NCBI GenBank assembly: GCA_015680685.1
Contig: MNCI01022436.1
Coordinates: 144,035 to 208,034, forward strand
DNA length: 64,000 nucleotides
Origin: Gnetum montanum
Lineage: Eukaryota; Streptophyta; Gnetopsida; Gnetales; Gnetaceae
Direction: 5' to 3'
Shown here: positions 19,958-30,868 of the stretch, piece by piece
Layout: the number at the start of each line of letters is the position of its first letter
How positions within the stretch are numbered: the first letter of the stretch is position 1
Notes under the pieces: model-generated
Told to the model about the DNA's origin: nothing
The model's database searches: none
What the model saw: the letters and a program-made list of their open reading frames with translations, nothing else
Position numbers and translations under genes: made by a program

Positions 19958-22548
19958 TGACAGAAGGTCGAGAGGAGTTAGGACAAGGGCAAGGACGTAG
20001 GGAGAATAGGGAACCACAATGTAGACATCACAGACATCATGAAAGAGATGATCATGATGAACCCCTATTCGCAACCCGAAGTATGCTTGATATTAGAGAG
20101 GCAATTAGGATTCCCACAAGGCATTTAAAAGACAGTAGGTTCAAGCGTTTAGATATAAATAATATCCCACGTTTTGAAGGGGGATACAACGCTGATCCTC
20201 AGCACCATTTACAGGCATTCCACAAAGCATGTGCCTTGCAGAACATAGACAATGAGTGGCAGAAACTCAAGTTGTTCCCAAGGACACTCACTAAAGAAGC
20301 GGAAAGCTGGTACCGGTCCTTAGAACCGGAAACCATCAGGAGGTGGAGTACGATGCTCGAATTGTTCAACAACAAATATCAAACGTACTCCAGAGTGTCT
20401 AACTTGCGTAAGCAGATCCAAGGCTGGAAACAAGGAGCTCATGAATCCTTGGATGCTGCCATGGCCCGTTACTACACATTGCTACATCGTTGCCCGGGCC
20501 ATGGGTACGCTAAGCGGGATCAACTTCGCCACCTCGTGGATGGGCTACGAAATGAAACGAGAAGAACTCTTGGGACTTACGCCCAAGGGAGACTCTCCCA
20601 ACTAAGAGCCCATGAAGTTGAAGTATTGTTGGAACAAGTAGCGCAAGAAGAGGGTGAGCTACGGAAAAGAGAAAGTGCGGAGGAATACAACCGTGATCCC
20701 TCCCTTCGTAAGAAGGGAGTGAAATTCTGTGATGAGGAGGATGAGTCACCACTCGAAGAGTTGGTGAACAGGAAAACTGTGCCGATCCAAAAGTTAACAA
20801 CGGAGGTATCGGCTAAGGTAGACCAAATGTGGGATTCCTTAGACTCACGAATAGAAACAGTCCTGAAAATAGTAGAAGAGTCTAAGGATGAGCAAAGTAG
20901 TGATAAAAGCAAGAACATGCGGAGAAACTTTAACCCTGCACATAACAAGGGTAAGGGAAAAATCTCTAACTCCGATGAGGCTGAAAATTCTGATTCAGAC
21001 AATGACGGTGGATGTGAGGTCTGCTATTATGACCATCCTAAGGGATGTTGTCCAATCATCTCACATCTGCAGGAGTCTGGGGTGTATGCATTAAATCCAA
21101 GACTTAATCAACGGCAAACACCCAGAAGGTTACCTTATCCACAAGGTAACCCGAGGCAGTTCCACCAACCCTTGACGTATTATCCAAGTGGAACACCTCC
21201 GCAGCCCATCGAGCAACATCAGCAGTGGCAATACCCACAGTCATGGGGGATGCCACAGCCAACACATCGATACCCTTACCGGCAGCCTGATCCTTATGGT
21301 TATTATGTGCAGCAGCCAGTTTCTCCAGGTGACGCTATGAGTCACACTCCACGCCGTCACTACTACGCTCGGGAGTACTTCAGAAGGACTCCTTCTCCTC
21401 CGGGAGACATTCCACATTCTGTCCATCCTCTAACTCCACCCGCACCTTTTCCTCAAGTAGTTCCCATAACACCTCCTGCTCCAACAATGCAAGGGGAATT
21501 ACCTACCCAACCGCAGCAACGTCACGCCGCGAGATCTGTAAATATTCAGAGTGTAAATATCCAACCGGACACTAGTTCTGGCGATAACTGTACAAAAAGG
21601 AGACCCTTTTTCAGAACTAGGAGCCCGGATAGGCTCTCGCAACAACAAGCGGACGGGTATATGTATAGGCCTCTAACTACTAACACTTCGGAGCACCCTT
21701 CAGTCCAAGGGAATGTAACGCATACGGTTATGCTAACACATACCGTAACTGACTGGATCAAGGTAGGCCACCTTCCCAGGAAACTAACTGATCCTGGGAG
21801 TCCCTTTATTCATTTGCAGATCGCTGGGAATGCACCACATCGAGCTCTTCTTGACTCAGGTTCCGGAGTCAACTTAATTTCGCGAAAGATGTATCACGCC
21901 TGGAACCTGCCCCAACTTAAGAAGAGCAACATCCAACTAGAGCTGGCAGACCAGTCCATCACTATTCCCTTGGGTTTGGTGGAGGACGTTATCACCACTG
22001 TGTGTGGTTGGTCCTACCCAGCGGATTTCCTAGTGATCGATGTTAACAACAACGAAGGGGACTTCCCAATTATAATGGGAAGGGCATGGCTAAGCACAGT
22101 AGATGCATGCCTTAGGATCCGTGATCTTTCCTTGGAAATCTCCAAGATAAACATATGTGGAAAGATCGAGAAGAGGATAGTTCCATGCATCACATACAGT
22201 GATTCATCGGGTGATGACACGGAGGAAATGTCTCCATGTCACAGGTGTGCCCAGGAAACTCTGCAACAAAGATGCCTGTATGTAGCAACCACACAAGAAG
22301 TAGTAGACACCCCGTGGTTGACAGCTTCTCATAAGAGCAAACAAATATGCATGGAACGAACTGAGGCAACTCATGCCAACAACCGTGGCATAGACACATT
22401 GGAACGTGAGCGTCGCCAACTTCCAACCCTGAATTTAAGATCATCAATTGGGAGAAGTTGGGCACTGCTTAGAAATTCAAATAGGCGCTCACTACTTCGG
22501 ATCTCTCCCTCACAACTCAGTCATGGGGGAGATGGCCACCTATGCTAA
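19957..22548 (+). CDS. gag-pro: Gag-protease polyprotein, 863 codons, N terminus missing from this frame
   Basis: An open frame with no ATG at its beginning (it opens with TTG after an upstream stop), so it is the continuation of the broken gag. Residues about 60-215 hold the Ty3-type Gag core (PRFEGGYNADPQHHLQAFHK, LKLFPRTLTKEAESWYRSL, FNNKYQTYSRV). Residues 215-310 are charged and probably helical. At 353-365 a short cysteine/histidine cluster, C-X2-C-X3-H-X4-C, looks like a modified zinc knuckle (the standard form is C-X2-C-X4-H-X4-C). Residues 380-530 are rich in Pro, Gln and Tyr. At 606-730 lies an aspartic protease: LPRKLTDPGSP, catalytic DSG at 633-635, LELADQSITIP and IIMGRAWL at 705-712, a pattern close to Athila proteases. 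The frame ends without entering reverse transcriptase. The last 130 residues are of unknown function. Confidence 0.88.
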   Translation: MTEGREELGQGQGRRENREPQCRHHRHHERDDHDEPLFATRSMLDIREAIRIPTRHLKDSRFKRLDINNIPRFEGGYNADPQHHLQAFHKACALQNIDNEWQKLKLFPRTLTKEAESWYRSLEPETIRRWSTMLELFNNKYQTYSRVSNLRKQIQGWKQGAHESLDAAMARYYTLLHRCPGHGYAKRDQLRHLVDGLRNETRRTLGTYAQGRLSQLRAHEVEVLLEQVAQEEGELRKRESAEEYNRDPSLRKKGVKFCDEEDESPLEELVNRKTVPIQKLTTEVSAKVDQMWDSLDSRIETVLKIVEESKDEQSSDKSKNMRRNFNPAHNKGKGKISNSDEAENSDSDNDGGCEVCYYDHPKGCCPIISHLQESGVYALNPRLNQRQTPRRLPYPQGNPRQFHQPLTYYPSGTPPQPIEQHQQWQYPQSWGMPQPTHRYPYRQPDPYGYYVQQPVSPGDAMSHTPRRHYYAREYFRRTPSPPGDIPHSVHPLTPPAPFPQVVPITPPAPTMQGELPTQPQQRHAARSVNIQSVNIQPDTSSGDNCTKRRPFFRTRSPDRLSQQQADGYMYRPLTTNTSEHPSVQGNVTHTVMLTHTVTDWIKVGHLPRKLTDPGSPFIHLQIAGNAPHRALLDSGSGVNLISRKMYHAWNLPQLKKSNIQLELADQSITIPLGLVEDVITTVCGWSYPADFLVIDVNNNEGDFPIIMGRAWLSTVDACLRIRDLSLEISKINICGKIEKRIVPCITYSDSSGDDTEEMSPCHRCAQETLQQRCLYVATTQEVVDTPWLTASHKSKQICMERTEATHANNRGIDTLERERRQLPTLNLRSSIGRSWALLRNSNRRSLLRISPSQLSHGGDGHLC

Positions 22549-22569
22549 TCATATGGGGCCCTCAGTTCT

Positions 22570-22712
22570 TTTTCAGTTTTTGTTTTACACATTTTTGTTT
22601 TACAACGTTTTTGTTTTTCACATTTTTGTTTTACAATTTCTTTAACTTTTCTAATTTTTGTTTTACAAATTTCTTTAACTTTTCTTGTTTTTGTTTTACA
22701 ACATCGTTATAT
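22570..22712. repeat. T-rich repeats TTTTTGTTTTACA(A)
   Basis: About six copies of TTTTTGTTTTACA or TTTTTGTTTTTCA, partly arranged in a 46- to 48-base period with the filler ATTTCTTTAACTTTTCT. It lies directly after the gag-pro stop. Confidence 0.8.
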
Positions 22713-22726
22713 TTTTCTATCTTTTT

Positions 22727-22746
22727 GTGTGTGTGTGTGTGTGTGT
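22727..22746. repeat. GT microsatellite
   Basis: Ten GT dinucleotides in a row, preceded by a T run. Confidence 0.95.
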
Positions 22747-23212
22747 CATCCATCATGTAAATTCGTCACCCAATAAGTGTTCGGGCCGATGGGATGAACT
22801 GTTTTTCATTAATTGCTAATGTTTGGTTTTTACCTTTAAGTTACATTGTTGATACTAAGGTATGTTCTTTTGATATGGCAGGCAATGAGATCACTTCATC
22901 CATCCATCCATCAAGTCTATGGTTTCCCTTGGCTTGGAAATGTACAGTTCCCTTCCAATAAGAACTTTAACGAACCAGTGACTGGGCATTTCTCAAACTA
23001 AGGAAGGACTCAAGGATTTGCAAAGGGTGTGACTTCAAGGGAACTTGGTGCTCTTGTGTTGGTCATTCACTTGGGTGCTTGGATGTTTTCTTCTTGGGTT
23101 TTCTTACCGTTCTGATGTAACCCAATAATCGGAAGCTGAGACAATAAAAATAAAGAAGTCTTTGCATGGTGTGGTCCCCACGTATAAAAACACAAAACAA
23201 AAAATAGAAGAA

Positions 23213-23285
23213 GACAAAATGGAAAAAAATGGAAAAAGAAAAAAAAAAGTAAAGTGAAAAAGTTAAAAAGCTAAAAGTGAGGATT
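23213..23285 (+). other. Purine-rich tract
   Basis: Nearly pure A and G with few interruptions (ATGGAAAAAAATGG, AAAAAGAAAAAAAAAAG). The true polypurine tract should sit directly before the 3' LTR, inside or next to the gap, so this is at most an internal or former one. Confidence 0.4.
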
Positions 23286-24541
23286 CAAAGCACACCCCTT
23301 AGACGGAATAAACTTGTGCTACAAGCACTGGTTATGGAACCAAAGTGTTCCCTCTAACTAAGGCCCTTCTCGCTTCCCATTCTCTCTATTGTTTCGTCGG
23401 AATGGTGGTGGCTTCTCGAAGATGCATCCTTGTTACCCAAGTGGATGATTTAACAAACTGCATTGATGCGCAGTCACTGGAAGTGGTTGGTTTGAGGCCA
23501 GAGTTGGAATGAGATTCGCCAGGTCACAGTAATCATGAAACACACAAGGGGCTGTACACCACCTTGTTCTTGGGATTCCATTCCATTCCTCTTTCTTCCC
23601 ATCCTTCTCTCCATTGTTCACCTCATTGACGGTTGTATCATTGTATATACTTTAGTTGATGCTTTGACGGTTAAGACTTTAGCTCTTGTTTCCAAAAGAC
23701 ATTCCCAGAGCCTACGGACTCTTTGAATGTGGGATTGTCAGGGCATTAAGGGCATGCGCCTGCTTTGGGGAGGACCCACTGACATTCCTATTTGGGACAC
23801 TAGTTAACTTATTTTCCTTAACGTTTTGCAATTAATTAACAATTTTGTTCATTTCCATCATGACATCCTTTTTATCGATGCCATAGTTGTCCCTTTTTAC
23901 CTATCATTCCTATTCCTTTTCTCTCTCCATTCTAATGCTACCGGAGGTTCGCGATTAGTCATGGGGGTATGGGGCCTGATTTTTCAATTTTTATCCTAAG
24001 CCCCAGATTTTTTCATTTTTCTTCCTAACCCCTATACCTTCGGTAATCATCATCTACATTTCCCCAGATCCGTAACATCCATACCACAACTTAGCCAATG
24101 AACCTAAACCGAAGCAAGGTATGCTTTACTTAATGATTCAATTACCCTTGCTAATATATGATTGTGTTCTGTGTGCAGATGGCAATCATACAACAATAGA
24201 ATGGATCTGGAGTAGACACTTGGAATGGAGCAGCGCTGGAGCAACATGCAAGGAGTGGAATTGATAATGTGCTTACAGATGAACAACGAAAGGCGTAATC
24301 TCGGCGATGGTAGCAATAAGATTCTTCTCTCTTCTTCTCTCTCCTCTTTTCTCTCAAGCTGCCAACTATGGCCTAATGTCATTGTAATAAGATGTTCACC
24401 CATGTTGTCATGGACACCAGTTTTTGTCAAGTTTTGTAATAAAGACCATTCACATGTCATCCCATTAGTTCCATTTTCCCTAATAATCCCATACCTACCT
24501 GATATCATTGTAAGGAACTCGAGGATGAGTTTTCATTCAGT

Positions 24542-24925
24542 NNNNNNNNNNNNNNNNNNNNNNNNNNNNNNNNNNNNNNNNNNNNNNNNNNNNNNNNNNN
24601 NNNNNNNNNNNNNNNNNNNNNNNNNNNNNNNNNNNNNNNNNNNNNNNNNNNNNNNNNNNNNNNNNNNNNNNNNNNNNNNNNNNNNNNNNNNNNNNNNNNN
24701 NNNNNNNNNNNNNNNNNNNNNNNNNNNNNNNNNNNNNNNNNNNNNNNNNNNNNNNNNNNNNNNNNNNNNNNNNNNNNNNNNNNNNNNNNNNNNNNNNNNN
24801 NNNNNNNNNNNNNNNNNNNNNNNNNNNNNNNNNNNNNNNNNNNNNNNNNNNNNNNNNNNNNNNNNNNNNNNNNNNNNNNNNNNNNNNNNNNNNNNNNNNN
24901 NNNNNNNNNNNNNNNNNNNNNNNNN
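24542..24925. other. Assembly gap of 384 N
   Basis: It hides the 3' LTR start. The aligned part of the 3' LTR begins at a point 446 bases inside the 5' LTR, so a full 3' LTR needs at least 446 hidden bases. The recorded gap is smaller than that. Either its length is a placeholder or the LTR has a deletion. Confidence 0.97.
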
Positions 24926-25532
24926 AGCATTGGATGCTTGGTAACCCAGTAGTGTATTCCAGGATTCTGCGCTTGGTAACTCCAGGGTCCAATGTGTACG
25001 GGTAGTTGAGAAATCGGCTGCTCATTGCTAGGCTATAGCGTGTGATAAGTACGACTTAGTTACGAGCACTCACGGGTGTGTACGGCTGGCTAAGGAATCG
25101 GCTGCTTATCACACGTAGGCTAAATAGGTGCCTCAGTATGACCACTTCGAGCACTTGCGTTACGTGTGGTGATCCCAGTAACGATTAGCGTTTGGTCAGC
25201 TATAGTTGCATAGTTCAGGGTGTGTCCGGTAAGTGGGAACGGATGCTGACACTAGTTAATTTAGACTTAGATCTTAGTTAGAGTTAGTTTAGTTTCTAAA
25301 CCCTTTCTCCTGGTAGCATAGAAGATAAACCGAAAATACCAAAAAAATCACATACCTCAGACTTGCTTAACCATACACCGTGACACATACAAGCAAGCCT
25401 GGGAAGACAACGAACGATTAACCCCAAGTGTTTCTTGTGGCGTTAAGGCATTTAGTCTATGGAGTTCAACCGGATCGCGCGTGTACGCTCGTATTCGTAT
25501 GGTGGAGTGTAGGGGTACCTCGCCACTCATCA
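24926..25532 (+). repeat. 3' LTR, last 607 bp
   Basis: Aligns without gaps to 18452-19058, with 23 substitutions by hand count (19 transitions, 4 transversions). It ends GGGGTACCTCGCCACTCATCA and is followed by GTATC. Confidence 0.95.
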
Positions 25533-25774
25533 GTATCAAAGTAAGCCAGGATTCAAGAACCAATCAGAATCAAGGGCTGATTACAATATGATGATGAACC
25601 ATGGAAACATGATCAAGTGAGAACCATGGATTACCACCAGATGCACACCATGTTTAAGATGAACTATGTCAACCAAAAAAATTTCTACCTAATGAATTTT
25701 ATGTATATAAATAATCAGAATGTAAAGAATCTTGACCAATCATCAACAAGGTACATTAATTATGAGAACTTTGG
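25533..25774. other. Host DNA downstream of the element, absent from copy 1
   Basis: Starts with the GTATC target duplicate. It is A-rich, with repeated ATGAACCATGG and GAACCATGGATT phrases at 25593-25630. It has no recognised function. It sits between the insertion and the point where homology to duplication copy 1 resumes (TAAGACAATGGTAAC). Confidence 0.75.
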
Positions 25775-26140
25775 TAAGACAATGGTAACATCAATTCATG
25801 TAGCTCCTACCCATCTATAGTACTATCAAACATTTCATTAGTTGACTAAGGTTATCCTTATGTCTCTTTTATGATCATAGTAAACCATAGTTAAGAACAT
25901 TAGGACATTGTCTCACTACAGATCTTTTTCCCTAAACACTTGAATCTCAATAACTTAGTATTACCTACCCATATCAAGGGGCCGATACATCAGTAAAATT
26001 AGGGAAACCCCAAGCTTACTTTATTATTCCAAAGTTTATTTATCATTTATAATCAAGCTTAAGTCACTAAAAAATATTCATGTCAGCCATCCGTCAGCAT
26101 ATTAAGGTCTAGTTCAATAAAATAAGTTATTTTAGTATTC
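25775..26140. repeat. Segmental duplication, copy 2, right part
   Basis: Resumes the match to 6517-6880 (AAGACAATGGTAACATCAAT through AGCATATTAAGGTCTAGTTC) and ends about where copy 1 diverges. Confidence 0.9.
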
Positions 26141-26536
26141 TTGAAATAACCCAAAATCAAACTCATGACCTTGATGTTTGGAACTCAAACTCTTAAGCAT
26201 CTTCCCACTAGTTACCATGACAACTTTCCTCATTTTTAATTAATCCATTAATAAAAATAAACATATAAAATTTTAAGTTAAAAACTTAAATTTTCATCCT
26301 AACACATAGGGTTAGGGCAGCCACCCTAAGCAACTAACCACAATGCTACAAAGCACTAGCCTGGCTAAGCCATAACCTAATAGGTTCGCAAGGCCAGGTT
26401 GCATCAAAAATAGTGTAGCTGCACAAAAATGATGTTGCAAAGGCTCCACCAATAGCATGGCATGTCACTACTAATGGTGTGGGATTAACCATTATCTAAA
26501 TGGCACTACATATAGTGCTAAAACCCCCATAGTTCC
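26141..26536. other. Non-genic DNA between duplication and right array
   Basis: AT-rich, with a moderately GC-rich middle (26320-26450). No repeat partner or gene was recognised within the window. Confidence 0.5.
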
Positions 26537-27516
26537 GATTGACGAATGCAATCGTTCATGCAGTTGACGAATGCAATCGTTCATGCGCTAACGCAACGGA
26601 TTTGATCAAGACTCCGTAATTTAGCGTGCTTGGGCTAGAGTAGTGCTAGGATGGGTGACCTCTCGGGAAGTCGTGGGGTCGCAGCCTCCTTTTTCACTGC
26701 GCTTTTCTTGTTTCATGTCTTTATGGTCAGACGGTGCTTATGCTTTATTATCTGTTCTTCGTCGCAGGCTTAGGGCTGGAGCCGTCTTCTCCCATTTCCT
26801 TTTTGGTTCCAAGTTTTCTCTCATTATGCATGCCATTTCTTTGTGCTGTGCAAGTTTCAGTGGGGGCAGCGTTGTGCACTCAACAGGTGCGATCATACCA
26901 GCACTAACGCATCAGATCCCATCGGAACTCTGTAATTAAGCACGCTTGGGCTAGAGTAGTACTGGGATGGGTGACCTCTTGGGAAGTTCTAGTGTTGCAC
27001 CCTCCTTTTTTCCTTTCTTTTTTTTGTGATATGTCTGTATCGTACAAGGGTGCTCGCTTTGCCTTTTCATTTCTCCGTCGCAGCCCCACGCCCGAAGAAG
27101 TCCTTCCTCATTTCATTTTCCGTTACTAGTTTTCTCTCTCTATGCATGGCATGACGTTGCCCGGCGCAAGCTTAAGTGACCACAGCATCATGCGGTTGAC
27201 GAATGCAATCATTCATGCGCTAACGCAATGGATCTGATCAAGACTCTGTAATTTAGTGCGCTTGGGCTAGAGTAGTGCTGGGATGGGTGACCTCTCAGGA
27301 AGTGGTGGGGTCGCAGTCTCCTTTTTCGTTACGCTTTTCTTGTTTCATGATTTTATGGTCGAATGGTGCTTGCGCTTTATTTTTTGTTCTTCGTCGCAGG
27401 CTCAGGGCTAGAGCCGTCTTCTCCCATTTCCTTTTTGGTTCCTAGTTTTCTCTCATTATCCATGCCATTGCTTTGTGCGGCGCAAGTTTAAGTCAGGGCA
27501 GCGTCGTGCACTCAAT

Positions 27517-27635
27517 GGGTGCGATCATACCAACGCTAACGCATCGGATCCCATCAGAACTCCGTAATTAAGCATGCTTCGGTTAGAGTAGTACTGGGAT
27601 GGGTGACCTCTCGGGAAGTCCTAGTGTTGCACCCT
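27517..27635 (+). rRNA. 5S rRNA-like copy, A type
   Basis: Full length with paired ends (GGGTGCGATC and TTGCACCC) and an intact C box (GGATGGGTGACCTCTCGGG). The A box is followed by CTTCGGTTAGAG, an unusual change at the box edge. T6 follows. Confidence 0.8.
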
Positions 27636-28780
27636 CCTTTTTTCCTTTCGCTTTTTCTGTGATACGTTTGTATCATTCGAGGGTGCTCGCTTTGCCTTTT
27701 TGTTTCTCCGTCGCAGGCCCACGCCCGGAGAAGTCCTTGCTCATTTTGTTTCCCGTCCGTAGTTTTCTCTCTCTATGCATGGCATGACGCTGCCTGGTGC
27801 AAGCTTAAGCGATCGCAGCATCATGCGGCTGACGAATGCAATTGTTCATGCGCTAAAGCAACGGATCTGATCAAGACTCCGTAATTCAGCGTGCTTGGGC
27901 TAGAGTAGTGTTGGGATGGGTGACCTCTCAGGAAGTCTTGGGGTCACAGCCTCCTTTTTCCCTGCGCTTTTCTCGTTTCATGTCTTTATGGTCAGACGGT
28001 GCTTATGCTTTATTATCTGTTCTTCATCGCAGGCTTAGGGCTGTAGCCGTCTTCTCCCATTTCCTTTTCGGTTTCTAGCTTTCTCTCATTATGAATCCTG
28101 TTGCTTTTCGCCATGCAAGTCTAAGTGGGGGCAGCGTCGTGCACTCAACGGGTGTGATCATACCAGCGCTAATGCATCGTATACCATCAGAACTCTATAA
28201 TTAAGCGCACTTGGGCTAGAGTAGTACTGGGATGGGTGACCTCTTGGGAATTCCTAGTGTTGCACCCTCTTTTTCGTTTCGGGTTTTTCGTGATACATCT
28301 GTATTGTTCAAGGGTGCTCGCTTTGCCTTTTCATTTCTCCATTGCAGGCCCACGCCCAGAGAAGTCCTTGCTCATTTCGTTTCTCGTTCCTAGTTTTCTC
28401 CCTCTATGGATGGCATGACTCTGCTTGGTGCAAGCTTAAGTGATCGCAGCATCATGCGGCTGACGAATGTAATCGTTCATGTACTAATGCAATGGATCTG
28501 ATCAACACTCCATAATTCAGAGTGCTTGGGCTAGAGTATTGCTAGGATGGGTGACCTGTCGGGAAGTCGTGAGATCGTAGCCTTCTTTTTCGCAGCGCTT
28601 TTCTCGTTTCGTGTCTTTATGGTCGGACGATGCTTGCGCTTTATTATCTGTTCTTCGTCGAAGGCTCAGGACTGGAGCTGTCTTCTCCCATTTCCTTTTT
28701 GGTTCCTAGTTTTCTCTCATTATGCATGTCATTGCTTTGCGCGGTGCAAGTTTAAGTTGGGGCAGTGTCGTGCACTCAAC

Positions 28781-28899
28781 GGGTGCGATCATACCAGCGC
28801 TAACGCATCGGATCCCATCAGAACTCCGTAATTAAGCATGCTTGGGTTAGAGTAGTACTGGGATGGGTGACCTCTCGAGAAGCCCTAGTGTTGCACCCT
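28781..28899 (+). rRNA. 5S rRNA-like copy, A type, well preserved
   Basis: Helix I, II (CCAGCGC with GCATGCTTGG, one mismatch) and III are nearly intact, with the C box complete. CTCTCGAGAAGCCC is slightly changed in helix IV. A T6 terminator follows. Confidence 0.82.
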
Positions 28900-29413
28900 C
28901 CTTTTTTCCTCTCACCTTTTCCGTGATACGTTTGTATCGTTCGAGGGTGCTCGCTTTGCCTTTTTGTTTCTCCGTCGCAGGCCCACGCCCAGAGAAGTCC
29001 TTGCTCATTTTGTTTTCCTTCCCTAGTTTTCTCTCTCTGTGAATGGCATGACGCTGCCTGGCGCAAGCTTAAGCGATCGCAGCGTCATGCGGCTGACAAA
29101 TGCAATCGTTCATGCGCTAACGCAATGGATCTGATCAAGACTTCGTAATTCAGCGTGCTTGGGGTAGAGTAGTGTTGGGATGGGTGACCTCTCGGGAAGT
29201 CGTGGGGTCACAGCCTCCTTTTTCCCTGTGCTTTTCTCATTTCGTGTCTTTATGGTCAGACGGTGCTTGCGCTTTATTATCTATTCTTCGTCACAGGCTT
29301 AGGGCTACAGCCGTCTTCTCCCATTTCCTTTTCGGTTCCTAGCTTTCTCTCATTCTGAATCCTGTTGCTTTTCGTGGTGCAAGTCTAATTGGGGGCAGCG
29401 TCGTGCACTCAAC

Positions 29414-29502
29414 GGGTGCGATCATACCAGCGCTAATGCATCGGATCCCATCAGAACTCTGTACTGGGATGGGTGACCTCTTGGGAAGTCCTCTTGGGAA
29501 GT
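29414..29502 (+). pseudogene. 5S rRNA-like copy, A type, with internal deletion
   Basis: After AGAACTCTGTA the A box and intermediate element are missing, and the sequence resumes at CTGGGATGGGTGACC. The 3' end is also lost: CTCTTGGGAAGTCC is repeated and runs directly into the later part of the A spacer (TTGCTCATTTTG). It cannot be a functional 5S gene. This explains the shorter distance to the next unit. Confidence 0.9.
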
Positions 29503-30868
29503 CCTTGCTCATTTTGTTTCCCGTTCCTAGTTTTCTCCCTCTATGCATGGCATGACGCTGCCTGGCGCAAGCTTAAGCGATCGCAGCGTCATGCGGCTGA
29601 CGAATGCAATCGTTCATGTGCTAACGCAATGGATCTGATCAAGACTCTATAATTCAGAGCACTTGGGCTAGAGTATTGCTGGGATGGGTGACCTGTCAGG
29701 AAGTCGTGGGATCACAGCCTCCTTTTTCGTTGCACTTTTCTCATTTTGTGTCTTTATGGTCGAACGGTTCTTGCGCTTTATTATCTATTCTTTGTTGAAG
29801 GCTTAGGGTTGGAGCCATCTTCTCCCATTTCCTTTTTGGTTCCTATTTTTCTCTCATTATGCATGTCATTACTTTGCGCAGGGCAAGTTTAAGTCGGGGC
29901 AGTGTCATGCACTCAACGGGTGCGATCATACCAACGCTAACGCATCGGATCCCATTAGAACTCCTTAATTAAGCATGATTGGGTTAGATTAGTACTGGGA
30001 TGGGTGACCTCTTGGGAAGTCCTAGTGTTGCACCCTCCTTTTTTCCTTTAGCTTTTTCCGTGATATGTCTATATCGTTCGAGGGTGCTCGCTTTGCCTTT
30101 TCGTTTCTCCGTCGCAGGCCCATGCCTGGAGAACTCCTTGCTCATTTTGTTTCCCGTCCCTAGTTTCCTCTCTCTATGCATGGCATGACGCTGCCCGGCG
30201 CAAGCTTAAGCGATCGCAGCGTCATGCGGTTAACGAATGCAATCGTTCATGCGCTAACGCAACGGATCTAATCAAGACTCCGTAATTCAGTGTGCTTGGG
30301 CTAGAGTAGTGCCGGGATGGGTGACCTCTTGGGAAGTCGTGGGGTCGCAGCCTCTTTTCTCCCTGCGCTTTTCTCGTTTCATGTCTTTATGGTCGGACGG
30401 TGCTTGTGCTTTATTATTTGTTCTTCGTTGCAGGCTTAGGGCTGGAGTCGTCTTCTCCCATTTCCTTTTCGGTTCCTAGCTTTCTCTCATTATGAATCCC
30501 GTTGCTTTTTGCTGTGAAAGTCTAATTGGGGGCAGCGTTGTGCACTGAACGGGTGTGATCATACCAACGCTAACGCATCGGATCCCATCAGAACTCTGTA
30601 ATTAAGAACGCTTGGGCTAGAGTAATACTGGGATGGGTGATCTCTCGGGAAGTCCTAGTGTTACACCCTCCTTTTTTTCCTTCCAGTTTTTTCATGATAC
30701 GTCTGTATCGTTCGAGGGTGCTCGCTTTGCCTTTTCATTTCTCCATCATAGGCCCACGCCTAGAGAAGTCCTTGCTCATTTCGTCTCCCATTCCTAGTTT
30801 TCTCTCTCTGTGCATGGCATGACGCTGCCCGGCGCAAGCTTAAGCGATTGCAGCATCATGTGGCTGAC

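Larger units (their letters stand above)
22549..24541 (+). other. Non-coding internal region of the element
   Basis: About 2 kb with no polymerase motif in any frame. It holds T-rich repeats, a GT microsatellite, a purine-rich tract (23213-23285) and two short phrases beginning with CATGGGGGTATGGGGCCTGA (23960) that resemble the 3' non-coding parts of plant Ty3/gypsy elements. The frame running into the gap (24225 onward) is not supported as coding. Confidence 0.75.
18006..25532 (+). mobile_element. Gag-pro LTR retrotransposon, Ty3/gypsy, Athila-like, lacking polymerase genes
   Basis: Complete boundaries are visible: TGATGAG at the left, CTCATCA at the right, and flanking GTATC target duplications at 18001-18005 and 25533-25537. 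It contains a 5' LTR, a tRNA-Asp primer site, a broken gag-protease reading region, about 2 kb of non-coding DNA, an assembly gap and most of the 3' LTR. No reverse transcriptase, RNase H or integrase motif appears in any frame up to the gap. In autonomous Athila elements these follow the protease directly, so this element probably depended on a partner for copying. Comparable LTRs (607 bp) differ at 23 positions, 19 of them transitions, so it is not brand-new. It is nested next to an older solo LTR of the same wider family. Confidence 0.92.

Noticed and set aside
19341-22465. Minus-strand and alternative frames within gag-pro.
   Set aside because: They are shadows of the long plus-strand frame, with no motif of their own.
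24225-24944. Frames running across the N gap.
   Set aside because: They consist largely of unknown residues and lie in the non-coding part of the element.
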